NCBI GenBank assembly: GCA_002189035.1
Contig: NEEC01000020.1
Coordinates: 1,054,001 to 1,118,000 of the forward strand
Origin: Utricularia gibba
Lineage: Eukaryota; Streptophyta; Magnoliopsida; Lamiales; Lentibulariaceae
DNA length: 64,000 nucleotides
Reading direction: 5' to 3'
The notes beneath the pieces were generated by a model. It had not been told where the DNA came from, made no database searches, and saw only the letters and a program-made list of their open reading frames with translations. Below are positions 42,475 through 55,800 of this stretch, piece by piece (position 1 is the first letter of the stretch; each line of letters opens with the position of its first letter). The translations under genes and the position numbers were made by a program.

Positions 42475-42744
42475 TTATTGTTTGGATGCCTACATATTTA
42501 TCATCCCTTCAAAAAGTAACTTCAGACCCAACAGCTAGGTTGAGTGCTGCTTCCTTCTTCGAGTGTAGACCTCATCTTCTAGGCAGTCTTGATTGTTTAT
42601 ATTGTCTACTTTCTCATGTACTGTCAACTTTGCTGGATTGTTGGGCTGCACATTGCCTCTCCTATTTCTTATTCATGGTCCTCGCTATTCCTGGTTGGAG
42701 TCAGAGTGATGTGGATACTATCATGGCCACTAGTATTCATTACA
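42475..42744 (-). repeat. gypsy-1 5' LTR, outer piece
   Basis: Runs parallel to about 30893-31164, for example aaaagtaacttcagacccaa against aaaggtaacttcagactcga, and tggccactagta/t...attaca. It begins directly after the LINE poly(A) and ends at the TCCTT target duplication. Confidence 0.8.
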
Positions 42745-43830
42745 TCCTTCTCCCTTCAAGTTATAAAGGATACGTGAAAGCCTCACTATGGTGTTTGAAG
42801 GACTCCGAAAGTTCAATGGTGAGGGGAACTATTGCCAGCATCTCTGCCCATTTGATATCCAAATGGACACAACATTAATGATCCCATTAGCTACCATCTC
42901 ATTTGATGTCATCTTTCAAACAAGAATTGTTTACAAATCGAATATTTGGTTTTTAATGAAACAATCTTTTAAAAAAATAAAGTTGCTCCTCAAAGAATCA
43001 ATATTCCTGCAATTCAATCTATGAAAATGATGCATACTTATAGAGCAATAAGAAAATGAAATTAATAAATCACATTAAATATTATAAGAAAAATTTGATA
43101 ATTTTAATATTCTTCAAGAATTGAAATTAGAAGCATTACTCTCAAAATATATTATAACTATAATTATTTATTAATTAGAGTGAGATATTTTTTATATAGT
43201 TAGATAAATATATCTATTGAAAGAAAACTATTAATAATCAAGTAGAAAAATATGCTTCAACTTTACCTTTCTCTTTAATCCATTTTAAAAAAGATAACTC
43301 ATTGTCATTTTCTTCATAGGTTTGTGAATTAAGCCACAATCTTTTTAAAATCTCTTAATTCTTTCTTATTCTTGATCCAATAATTAACCCAAGTAAAATT
43401 ATTGAAAGATTGGTGGTCTTCTTTCTATTATATTTTTTATCTTCTCTATGTTATCCAATTTTTCTGTGTGAATTTTGGCAAGGCATGGAAAATATTATCC
43501 TTCACAAATGTGGGGAAAACCAGAAGCTTGAGTAATTATTCCTAAACCTGCGGTAAGTAATAACACCTATCAATGACAAGCTTCAAGTTATTTTCATATC
43601 CCAACTACGAATGTGCTTCCAGTTTAATGCCAACTTTACTAATCCAGAACAAAACGGGTTGGATAATATGATACGAAATCGTGTTTATTTTCTAATATTT
43701 AGCGTTGCGGGCAGCTAATTTATGAGTGGTTCATAAGCTTACGAGGAGCCTTACCGCATACAGAACTAATTTATTATATATTACAACACTCCCGAGACTC
43801 AGACAGAGGAAGATCCCAACTCAGTGAGCC
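42745..43830. other. Host relic and AT-rich spacer downstream of the large helicase gene
   Basis: 42745-43020 appears to continue the relic seen before the gypsy-1 insertion (frame 42788-43024, KFNGEGNYCQHLCPFDIQMD; not recognised). 43020-43740 is AT-rich with nothing recognisable. From about 43740 the sequence should hold the 3' UTR of the ASCC3-like gene on the - strand. Confidence 0.35.
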
Positions 43831-46800
43831 TCACTGTGGTTCTTCAATCGCATACTCCACTTCAAAACCAAGATAACAATCGGAAACAACCAGCAGCTTC
43901 ATACCCTGGTAGGAAGGAAGACTTTCCCGTTAAGGTACAGAAGAAGCAGAAGAGATATTAGACGGCACAGAAGAAGAAGAAGAAGAAGAAGAGATATTAG
44001 ACGGCACAGAAGAAGCAGAAGAGATATTAGACGGCAGAGAAGAAGCAGAAGAGATATTAGACGGATTTAACGAAAATAAAAAAGGAACAGAATCCCTTCG
44101 AAATCATCCACTGATGATGGATGACCAACTCTTATCTTTTCAAGAATGAAACAACTTGCCTGGAAGTTATCGACATTTGAGACTATCTTCATCTTTGTTT
44201 GCAGAATGTCTGTAAAAGTAACCCTCTTAAGGGCAAGGAGTTGAGACGTGGACGTATTTCCAACGACCAACCACCATGCTTCATCTTTTACCTGAATTGG
44301 AAAACATAATCATCCATTCGTTCAAAGAAAGACAGCCAACACAAATAAGACAAACCTTGGGGAAACGAGGGGCAAATGCTCTAGATGATTTTCTGAATCT
44401 GTTCAAGTTCTCCAATCTTATGTGCACAATGAACTGAGAGTTATCACCCTCATTTTGTTTCTCAACTCTCAACTGCACATTAATACGAGGGAAATGCCGG
44501 AGCTCCTGAGTAGAAATTGAATAGCATCCAGGTCAGTACAGAAAAATGAGTAGCAGCTACCACAACCTCATAATGGGCGTGTAGACAGCAATTCTGCTAC
44601 CATAACTCGCACATATATATAAATGCAGGTCTTGTATTGCTGTGTCCGGGTATAAAGCCAGATAAATTGGTGTATTCATGGCGAAGCAAAATTCCATGGA
44701 TTTTTCATGTGGTAAAACATCATACCTCATGCAACCTTGAACCTAGCGAACTGGCACCGAAACTCTGCAAAATAGCTACAGGGAGCTCCAGCAACTGCAG
44801 GATGGATGAGACTCCTTTATGTGCCATTCGAGAGGCAAGTTCATCATTCATGCATGGTAGCATCTGTAAGGAGGAATGCTTCCCAAACCACAAGCCCTAC
44901 AGCACAAGCAAATAGAGCTTCCAGTAAAATGGCCCTTTGACTTAGAAAGACTGAAAACATATAAAAATAAAAAAATTCAATAACCAAGAAAAATAAAATT
45001 GAAGTCTAGAAAAACCAGACACATTCTTAACCGTAAAGGTGAACGAAAGCAACAACTTAGTTGATTCAGAAATACTACACAGTGCAGATTGAGGGTAAGT
45101 TCCACACATTCTCAAAATAAATTTTCAGAAAAATAAAAATGTAAACTAAAATAAGAATGATAAATAAAATAAGTTGGTGTTCTGTAGTTTTAAAAAGAGA
45201 TTGCATAATAAAAAATTATTTTCAATAATATACACACGACCATTCACGTAAATTTTTTTTTTAATTTCTCAAAACTTTAGACATGGAAAATTGGAAAAGG
45301 ACTTTAAAGAAATGAATTGAAATAAATAAAGCAAATAACATTATTGAAAAAAATATGTTAAAATGAAAATTAAAAATCAGAATGAACAATGATTAATTTT
45401 GTATTGATATGTTATTTTTTAGAATGAGAATTTTATATTTTTGAAAAATAAAAAATAAATGTATAATGCAGAATAATTAATTTTTTATTTTGAAAATGAA
45501 AAAATAAGTATCATGATTTGTGCAAAACATAACTTCAGTGCTTCTAGCTTAATAAATAATAATGATAAAAGCATTGAATATAGGCATACCTGCATGACCA
45601 TTTGCAATAGACGCATACAATTAAGTGTACTTGAGAGCCATCCGCTGTTAGCACATACATCTATCATACCCTGGATAATCCGAATGCTCTGGTCAAGCAC
45701 AGACTTCAAATCTGTGACATAGTCAGTGATGGGCAACTCAACACGCAAAAAGTGGGCCTGCATCATAGAAAAAAGTGAAGAAGAAATCCAATGTCAATAA
45801 GAATTGTTGTTTTAGAAGACAAAATGACTATGCCTGTTTGCTCAGGCACATCCAGAATTATTGGAACCAACAAAATGTGGACATGGAGGTAACTGAGACC
45901 TAGTGAATTAAAGAATCTTCAGAGCTGATTTACATATGACATGAAGACATCAAATACCTGAAAAAGTAAATTTGCTTTAACATGCGGGTCATCTAAAAGA
46001 TTTTTGTCAACTGTGAAGTCAACCATGGTGGCAAGTTCAGCATTGTGATTGTCCTACAACAACACCAAAGAGAACAATAAACTTATACCTGAGGCTGATG
46101 ATATGGATCATCAAATAAGAATTTAAGAACGTATTCTACACACAGAACGACAAAAAAACAACAGTGCCAAAGCATATGATAAAGCATAATTCCTTACTAA
46201 CGAAGCATATATAGAAAGAATATAATTTAGAATAATTTGATTCTTTGAATGTATAAAGAAAGCAAGAAATTTAAGAACGTATTCTACGGTTCATTAACAT
46301 GCTCTTCCTCTTCAAGAGTATCAGGATTGAAGGTTACTAAAAAAGGCAAAAGATGCACAAATCTCCACACATATCTTTATAAAAAGACATACCTCATTGT
46401 GACGCACTGGAAGCTCATCATACTCAGAAGCATTAGAGAGAATCTGAAGAAATGCCTAAAAAGAAAATTTCCAACAAGAATTCAGTGAGATACACAAAAA
46501 TACAGCACTGTAGGATTAGTGGCTCCCTAAAGTTGGGTGACTAACTTCAAGAGACGTCTGTGCTTCTATTTTCAAAGCAAACATTGATGCAGTTGTATAT
46601 TTTAGATAATATTGAGAGGCTATTGAACCCAACATAGTGGGCTCCACCCTGTCATCTTCAATTTTAATGCAACCACCCACTTCAAGGTCCTCAAAGGTGG
46701 CCATGGCCATGCTGGTAAGAATGCAACAATGAGATATGTATCAACAAGTCGATTCAAGAACACTAAATTGAAACCACCTTGACAGGTATGTACTAATAGT

Positions 46801-49800
46801 TTCAGGATCAGTGTGCTCTAAGCCATAATAAGATGGATTGACAACCTGTTACAATAAACACAACACCCTTTCAGGAAATAATCACAGGAAAGGCAACTAC
46901 AGCATAAGGTTCTCTATATTCTGATTAATGTGAGACAATGTAGGACGAATATAATGAAGTAGGGTTGATTGCAAAAAGAAAAAAGAATCCTTTCCATGAT
47001 TATTATTTTCCATGTCAATATGAAATGAAAATATACCAGTCTCCGGAATAAGTAAGTCCATGTAAGATAGTGGACTGCATCTTCTTTATGAGAAATAGTC
47101 CCAGAAACTATCTCAGCATTGAAGTGATCGTGCAGCTGCTCTCTCAAACTGCTTTCAACCGGAAATGGTTCATAGAGAAACTTGAAAGAAAAAGAAAACA
47201 TGTTACGTTGGCTAAATGTACAAGACGTGACATAAAAATATTGTCCCTAACCTTTTTGTAGAAACTCTTTTTAGGTTCATGGACAAGAATAATAGCTTTT
47301 CCATGTTGATCATATTGAGGCCTTCCTGCACGACCCATCATCTGTAATATATCTGTAATTGGAAAATCAATGTATCTCTTCGCTTTTGCATCATAATATT
47401 CTGTTCCCTGAAAACAAAAAGGCACTTGTAAAGAACAGATTGACTAACAACAAAACAGCATGTGATATACAAAATGACTACTGTTTAATTGTATCAAGCA
47501 ACTAACATAAATACCACAGAAACGAATGGGATGACTATCCTCTAAACAAATGCTATTTATTGATGACTGGTACGCATGGACAAATTATATAGGACTTCTC
47601 TGGTACATCCAACCACACCCTTGTACAAAAAATTGGATGTCATCGCTTTAGATCACTCTGTTTCACATGTGACCCACCAAAATTGTAGAAAAAGCTATGG
47701 ACACCAGCGATGCATATAATCTTATATCCAGTTTCAAATATAAATTATAGAGAACCAGCAATCACACCCAAAGAGCACAGAAACTAGTGATAACCTTGTA
47801 CCAGAAATGTAGACATGGAAGGCTGCACAGAATTGACTGACCTTTATGATGACTAAATGAGCTGGAAGATTCACGCCCCAGGCTAATGTACTGGTGCAAA
47901 CCAAAACCTGACAGAAGATAGGGTTTAGGAAAGAAAGCATGAAAATGAAAAATATATATTTAGCCAGAATTCAAATTTAAAACAGTCTACAGAGATTGCC
48001 AAATAATTTCCTGAATCTTGTTATTTGCGAAGAGTTCCTCAACAATAGATCTGTCCTTGTCATTTAGGCCAGCATGGTGCAACCCAATACCAAATTGAAG
48101 TGTGTGTCTAAGGTTCTGATCGGTTACTTGAAAAAGAATCATTTGAAGTGATTCTTCAGTAATGGACAAGAATTTCCTAGGTTGCTCATCAGACGCTGCA
48201 TACTTTAGAACATGGACCAAGAAAAAGTATCAAGTGATGAAGGTGGATAGAAGGATGGCCATCAAAGAAATGAAATGCAATTCTACCTGAATGAGGTCCA
48301 TAGCAGTAAGCCTTGTCTGGCGGCGAGATGAAACAAATATAAGAACAGGTTTTACTGGTGAATAAGTACATATAGCAGCATAAGTGGGCTTGTTCATACT
48401 GTTCATTCTTGGACAATAAAATTTTCCAGGATACCCCTGATGACAAAAACATGAGAAAACAGAGGGAGTTAAGCATACAAACCATAACTGCTGATTATGA
48501 CCTTTGAACCATGCAACAGCAGCATGAGTATGCCCTTGATAGGGACAGAAAAATGTGAGGATGCAGCACAGCACATAGACAACAAGGAAGTCATCACTTG
48601 CCTGGATATGAACTTCAAGAGGAACAGGCCTAACACTTGGCTTGAAATTGAACAGACCAGTTTCTTCAACTCCTAACCAGTCGGCCAAATCACTGCCATA
48701 GACATGTGAAGCCATATAAAATAAACATGAAGAGGTAGGGCATGGAAGCCTGTGACAGATTTGCATTGTCAAAGGCATACCGACACTCTGATACTATGCA
48801 ATAATTATAGACAGTGCAGACTTCTGACGAGCCTATTTCATGTCTAATAGCTCATTCATCTAATATTTATGGTATCTCCAGGCTCCGCAGAAGACATGAA
48901 TAGAGTGCTATATTCAAGCATAAACAACACGTGCGCACTATCAGGAGTCATGTTATTATGAGTGAAATAGAAATGTCGATGACAACTGCAGACTCAAACA
49001 AAGGGCAGCACTATGGAAGTTATCTTGGCTAAGGCATCATTAACTTAATTATCTCAACAAAGAATAATGCAAACTAAGAATCAAATTATAAATCCATTTT
49101 CAATAGAACCAAAAAGAAGTTTAGGCAATGCAGCATGCGCTCAATAAAACATTCATTTAATTCTGGAGTAGAAAATTCTATTCCCAGCCTAACATTGCTC
49201 CTAATCCGCACCTCAAAAATGACTATGCGGTGAACAAAGTAGAGTGGATTCCAAAATGTCAACACACGAAATAAAAGCAATATTTTCTCTTAGCTTTTGT
49301 TTGGCAAGCTGCTGTCAGATCTAGTATGGATCATAAATGGAGGGTAAAAACTTACTGAGCATTTGCCAAAGCGGTAGAGAGACCAATAAATCTAATGGGC
49401 CTGTCTGTCTGTGAAGATATATATCTCATCCTCGACACAATGACCTGTTAATATAAATAAAAATGTTTAAAGTGGTGTTGCCAGAAATGGACTGTCACTT
49501 CAAAGTTTATAAACTCTTCAGCATGGCATCAAAGAAACAGGAATTTTGTTTTATATTTAAAATGAGCAAACTTAAAAAATATGAGGAACCACTACCAGTG
49601 TGGGCGGTGCAATAATGCAGTTGACTTTATAATACCAAAGCCATATTAGCTCAAGCTTTTTAACTAGAAGACGATTTGATATTCCTAACCTAACAAAGAT
49701 TTCCAGATCTAATACCGTCACCTGAAAAGCTTCTATAAAGTAGGGATATTGGCACTCTGAGTATATTATGCTCGTCCTTTCCTAGCTCTAGAGTGAGAAC

Positions 49801-52800
49801 CATATGAATGGTAATTGAATGGTCTTATTAACAATCTTAAAGAAAGAAGGTAAAATACATTAGTGCTCAATCATTTTTACATCTACCCAAAACATACCCT
49901 CCTAATGAAAATGCAAGCATTTAATAGTAAGAAATTAGTTTCAAATCTACCTAAAACAGAACCATTCTGATATGACTCCTACTCTGTGTCACAGCACATA
50001 ATAAGGGATTGACGCCAAGAAAAAGAGCATTATAGCTTTTGAAAATGCATAATTAGTACATAATGATACATACTTGAACCGTAGCCTTGTGTATACGCAC
50101 CAAAAGGTCACAACAATTTGACCTGGTAAAGTAATGTTTACCTAAGTGCAGTTTTTGTGAGCATTTCAGGTAAGCGAACTCAAAATGTCATTATTTAGAT
50201 TCATTTCATTCAAGCGGTACAATCGTGCAATAAGCTTAACCATTCAAAGAAGTTAGGAAGCCAATGGAATGTGACTAAATCTCTTGTGTTCGAACATTCA
50301 CTCAGATAAATATCCAAGTTGGAGCTATCAAATTTCAAGCCTCTGATGGGTCACAACTACTAATTAATATTGCACGAAACAAGCTAAGCAAGTCAATCAC
50401 AAACCTCCAATATTGGTCCACGGTCTGCACCCAGTAAATGAATCTCGTCCAATATCATTAACCCAACCTACATTATATGAAAGATACAACTATGGATTAA
50501 CATAAAAAATACGCATAGTCAAGCAAAATCAATTTATCATTAACCTTCTTAACATAGCCTCGAGTATGCCAACTGCGGCTAATACCATCCCATTTTTCAG
50601 GAGTAGAAATAATAATGTCTGCAGCTTCTATTGCTTTCAAATCTGGGGTGTAATCCCCTGTCATTTCAACCTAATTATGAATCAGAGTTAGAGATTTGAT
50701 GACGGTAATATGCTTGTATGAAGTGGAATCGGTGAACACCATTTGCTTTCCAAGCCTGGAGACAATACGCTTCTTCCAATCATTCAATCTTTCCCGAACA
50801 AGTGCCTTTAATGGTGCAATGTAAATAACCTATTTTAAAACAATCTTAGTGAGAAATTTCTTTGCACCCAGCAACTAGAAATAAGAGAATTCATTAACGA
50901 AAACAATCTTAGGACACCATATGAAATGTTCGGAAAAAAACATGGTACATCAAAAAAAAAAAAATAACTAGGATGTGATGCATAATATATTGGCAAGTAA
51001 ATAGACGAGGTAAGAAAAGAAAAAGGAAATGCCTTCATATCAGGCTGAGTACTGAATAGATGGAGCATAGCAAGTTCAGCTGATATTGTTTTACCACTAC
51101 CGGTTGGAGCTCCTAAGAGAACATTCTGGCTTGTATGGTAAAGCAAATGAAAAGCCTGAAACATTAATCAAAATTATCTCAGAAGTGGTATTGCACTTTC
51201 ACATAGATGAACACTCACTGGAAATGCAATCGCAAAAAGGAATATGTACCAAACCTGTGTCTGTATAGGGTTAAAATGGGTGAAGTTATACAGTGCACCG
51301 TAAGTTTCACTACCAAGGGCTGTCACAGGAAGTGGTTTCAGATCAAGAAGTTCAGTATGAGTTGTATGTGCCTGGAGAATGCCAGTAGTAGTTAACAACC
51401 CCTGCAATAACTATTAAAAAAATTTGAGGTAAACGCAAAACCACCTCTGGAAGTGCAAGGTTCTGCAATGATATGGCATAGAAGGACTCCGAGTGCAACC
51501 AACTGTCAGAAACTGCACGAATGAAGTACTGTGGTGGATGTGGTTCAAATATGGGAACTGTGAAGGAAAGCTTTTGAGAATCTCCCTTCGACATTTTCTT
51601 TGTTAGCGTGAACAGTTCTGAATGATATATGTGGTCATTCTCTGAATCCTGGGAAGGTTAATCACCAGTCGGTCAAAGGAGCACATCACAGATGCTGCAT
51701 TATGCCTTCATATAATTGTTGGCCTTTCCAAGGAAAGGAAAAACAAAACTTCCAAGGACTAGTGCCAATCAAAAGAAAACACTCACGGCAGTTAAACAAA
51801 CAAATTTCACCACTGACATTAAGGAAAAGATAATAATCACACACATCCATCACTTAAGACTAAGGGAGTATATTAAGGGACCACGGAAAAAAGAATTCTA
51901 AAAAGTTAATAGCTGGCTTGCACTTCGATGGCTACAGAAAACAGTATTGTAGAACAAAAAGTGACTTTTTCCATCAAAATGGCATGGAAAAAGAACATTT
52001 TACTCACAATGAAGGGCCAAGCTGCTTATCTCCAGTTACAGATTTTACATTACAATATCTCAAAAAACTTTATGAAATTCCCAAAATCAATTACCTCAAC
52101 CAAAATCCACCAACGCTGGGCAGTTCCATGAAACCTATCATTCCATGCAAAGACAGCCAATATTCCCAAATCAACCTGTAATGATCAAACATGATGCTAA
52201 GTGGCTATCAAATTGCTCCAACCTAAGATAATGAAGGCATAAATAAATACCTTTAGAACAGTTCTTGTGATGGGACTGACTGTACAAGATAGCTCAACCA
52301 TTGGAAAATATCCCAGATAACGCTTCACCATCTTCAAGAGATAAGGAAATGAGAGTGTTTTCAATGTCCAACAGTTAGAGAAAAGGTATTCACATAAAAC
52401 AGAGAGAGGGATACCTTGCCTCCTGCAGCATACCGGATTAAAGCTCCAATATCTGCCTCCTGCATCTCATACAAATGATCCAAATCTATTGATCTTTCTT
52501 CAAGCTTCCTCAATATCTATAAACGAAATTAGGAAGAAAAAGTGCTTCAGAATACAGAGTCCAGCCACAACAAGACAAAAAAAATAACATTTATCAAACT
52601 TCTGCTGAAATATCTTTATCAAATTGCCGAAGTGGATGTTGATGAGGCCAAATCTGGCGATCCACTGCCTTGCAGTACTCCAGAATCAAGGATGACATCT
52701 CACTCCATCCTCTTCTCAAACAAACTTCAAACAACGCCCGCATGATACGACCCAGGCTTGAGCTGATGTATGATGCATCAGAAACTAGTGAAAAGGTATC

Positions 52801-55800
52801 AATGGAGACCCTGGAAATGTATAACTGTAACAAAATATTGTAAGAAACAAAAATTGTGAGTAAACTGGGTGCATATGTATCAGAAAGAACTACACACTGA
52901 GTAAGATGCTTAACCTGAATGAGCATTGAAACCTTTCCATGTTTGCTTGATGGGCCACCCTTGATCTCTAGAGGGCAACGCTGAGCTAGAGCTTCTAGTT
53001 CATTCTGTTCTTCCTCTCTAACAACAATATTTTGGAACTCGGAGGAATGGGCAACCATCTCAATGACCTGCAAGAATTAAAGTAAACAATGACAGCATTT
53101 TCTCAATAATCCTACAGATAAAACCATCAAAATAAAATGAAACAAAAAAGTCCACTTTCCCAGACTGGAAAATAAACTAATTTTGTAAAATAAACCACCG
53201 CTGAAAAGCGATTCTAGATAACATAGCTAAGTACCAAAGCATTACATGCTTTGAAAAGGTATTAAGCTTTACTTCATAACACGTGTGTCACATACCTCAC
53301 TCTCACTCATATGACGCCTTAGCATATCATTATATGTTTCAACACTGGAATACTGAATATAGAAGTGGCTAGCAATACGGCCAAGCTCAGTGCAAAAAAA
53401 GTTTCCACTTTTCTCATCAAAACGCATCATTTTTGCCCTGTCAAGGGCACGTGCAGCACCTGACACCAGAGCACTCTGTTTCAGGCTCAATGAAGGATCT
53501 GCAATGACCTGATGATAGACAGGAAAGCTAAATTATATACTTCAGCACCCTGAAGAATTTGAAATTCTAGGAAAACACAACTGGAAAAACAGAGTTCTGT
53601 TGAAGTATAGGATTTGTATGCGCAAATATACTCTGGCTATGCTGCTTGCAGGTGAAATAGAAAAATTCAAGCCTCTGGCAATAAAACTAAAGTAACTTTT
53701 AAATGACATATTGTAACGCTTACCACATAAATCCACCATTTTGGATTCACAAAGCAATGCACAATAAGGAAATGAAAAGTTTACAAAAATATTTATTTGC
53801 AGTTCCAGAGGAGAGAACGATACATGACCTCATCCCAGCCAATACCATATGCAAGAGGATTCATCTTCATTCGTATTGAAAGATATGTATATCCTAGCCA
53901 CGCACAAGCTTCCTTTACATTTGTAACAGTTCCCAACGCCACCTCAGCGTTTAGATTATCTTTCAAAGAGTTGATAAACTATGAGGCAAAACAAGGAAAA
54001 TGTCCACTGATAAGAAGAAGTAAATGTCATGAATCTAATTAAAATGAGTCTTCATCAAGTACGCAGTCATCCACTGTAGATGTCAATTGGATATCTAAAA
54101 TGATTTTAAGGGCAAGAGAATCCTGCTTTCTAACAGTGGGTGATAAAATAGTTTTCCGCATAAAGGAAAAATAGCACCGTTCATCATTTGCTGATACCTC
54201 AACTATCGAGTGACACATGAAATCCTAGTTTCCCATGCTAATTTAAACGTGGAAAGCATTATTCCACTAAGACTCAGAGACAAGAGGAAAATGGACTCCA
54301 AAATATGAAACAAGCACATATATGTATGAGTGTATATATTTGCAAATAGAAACTTATCATCACATAACACTAGAATATGTTGAATGAGATTGATAGGGGC
54401 AGTTAAAAACATAGGTATTTACCTGGCTCTCAATGGGAAGTTGGCTTGTTAAAAGTCTCAAGTAGAATGCCAATTTATCATGAGAAGTTATTATAATTCC
54501 TTCACCACTGGTATCAAATTGAGGTCTACCAGCACGACCAAATATCTACAGGACATTTTTTTGAGTCAACAGAATTAGGATCTTCACAAATACTCTATAG
54601 AATTTGGCAAATTGAAGTTACCATAGAATTTGGCAAAACACTTGACAGTTACCTGCATCACATCAAGCATGCCAAGGTCTCGCCACCCACCAGCTTTCGC
54701 ATCATAAATTTGAGTACCCTATCAGCAGTGCAGAGGTTAAACTAAGTCATGCAAGTGCCACTGAAGAATGAAGAGGAAGGTAAAAAATTATCAACTTATC
54801 GGCATTTTCATTCCCTAAATTTTTAACAGATAAAAAATAAATCAAACGTCAACCAACTAGAGATTCACAGGCGACAATAATATTAAGAATCCAAGAAGCA
54901 AGAGTATTAGACACAAAACAAAAAAACATAGATAATATAGTTTAAACGCAAAAGATTGGTCCTGTGTTCCTTTAATGCAGGAGACAATTTAAAGCACCAA
55001 GAACCTTAATAACCACAGTGTGAGCAGGTAGATTTACACCCCACGCTAGTGTTGCAGTGCATACGAGGACCTACCATGCAGATATCCGTGTTAAAAGTAT
55101 ATATAGAGAGAGAGAGAGAACATAGCACCTACAGGGAACGACTATACCCTAAGAAGTCCCTCACTAAAAAGACGCTCAGTCAGGCCCCTGTCAGAGCGAA
55201 GCATTCCAGCATGATGGATTCCAATAGCGTAGTCAAAAAGTTGGACCAACTCCTTGTTTCTGGACTTCATTACTTCTTTCTGAGAAAACAAAATAGCTTG
55301 AAAAAGGAAATATCCTATAGAACCAACATAACTGACCCCACCAGTACAAATACACAAATATGAAACCAAACCTTGAATAACTCTTGCTGAGGATGTGTGG
55401 CGTTTGTGAAAAGACCAAAATCCTCTTTTCGACGTGCCATTTCAACCTGTAGGTAAAGCCAGTAAAGAAATAAAAAAACTGAGAAAAATTATAACGTACA
55501 TGTAGGAAAACTCAGAGGCGTAGTTTTAAATTATAGAGATGGCATCAGCCTTTTGACAAAGAGGTATTGAAGTTTCTTCCGTCTTCTGCATATGAGCAAC
55601 AGAAGCTTACCGAGCTAATTTTACCACTTTAAGATAACAATGAAACAGTTTTGATGTATGATCGTAATATAATTATATAATATCCAGCAGCATTAAACCA
55701 GAATTAAGACACAGTATAAATCTACAATACTGATTTGCTCCATCAAGAAGAACTCTTTCACTGAAGTTGAAATACCGGAGGTAACAGATAAACCAAAAAG

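Larger units (their letters stand above)
30733..42744 (-). mobile_element. Chromodomain Ty3/gypsy retrotransposon (gypsy-1) with a split 5' LTR
   Basis: Coding strand is -. The 3' LTR is 30733-31164. The 5' LTR is in two pieces, 35261-35408 and 42475-42744, separated by a LINE. The outer flanks carry the same pentamer TCCTT (30728-30732 and 42745-42749), a perfect target duplication confirming that both LTR pieces belong to one element. A primer-binding site of the initiator-Met type adjoins the inner edge of the 5' LTR. Gene order gag, (protease), RT, RNase H, integrase, chromodomain identifies a chromovirus. The pol frames carry several stops and shifts. Without the inserted LINE the element is about 4.9 kb. 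Confidence 0.85.

Noticed and set aside
43937-44270. Serine-rich decapeptide tail or the stop at 44067 as C-terminus of the ASCC3-like protein
   Set aside because: A GC donor at 44160 and an acceptor at 43906 join in phase to a well-matching last exon ([18 protein letters not shown]), so the repeat is intronic.
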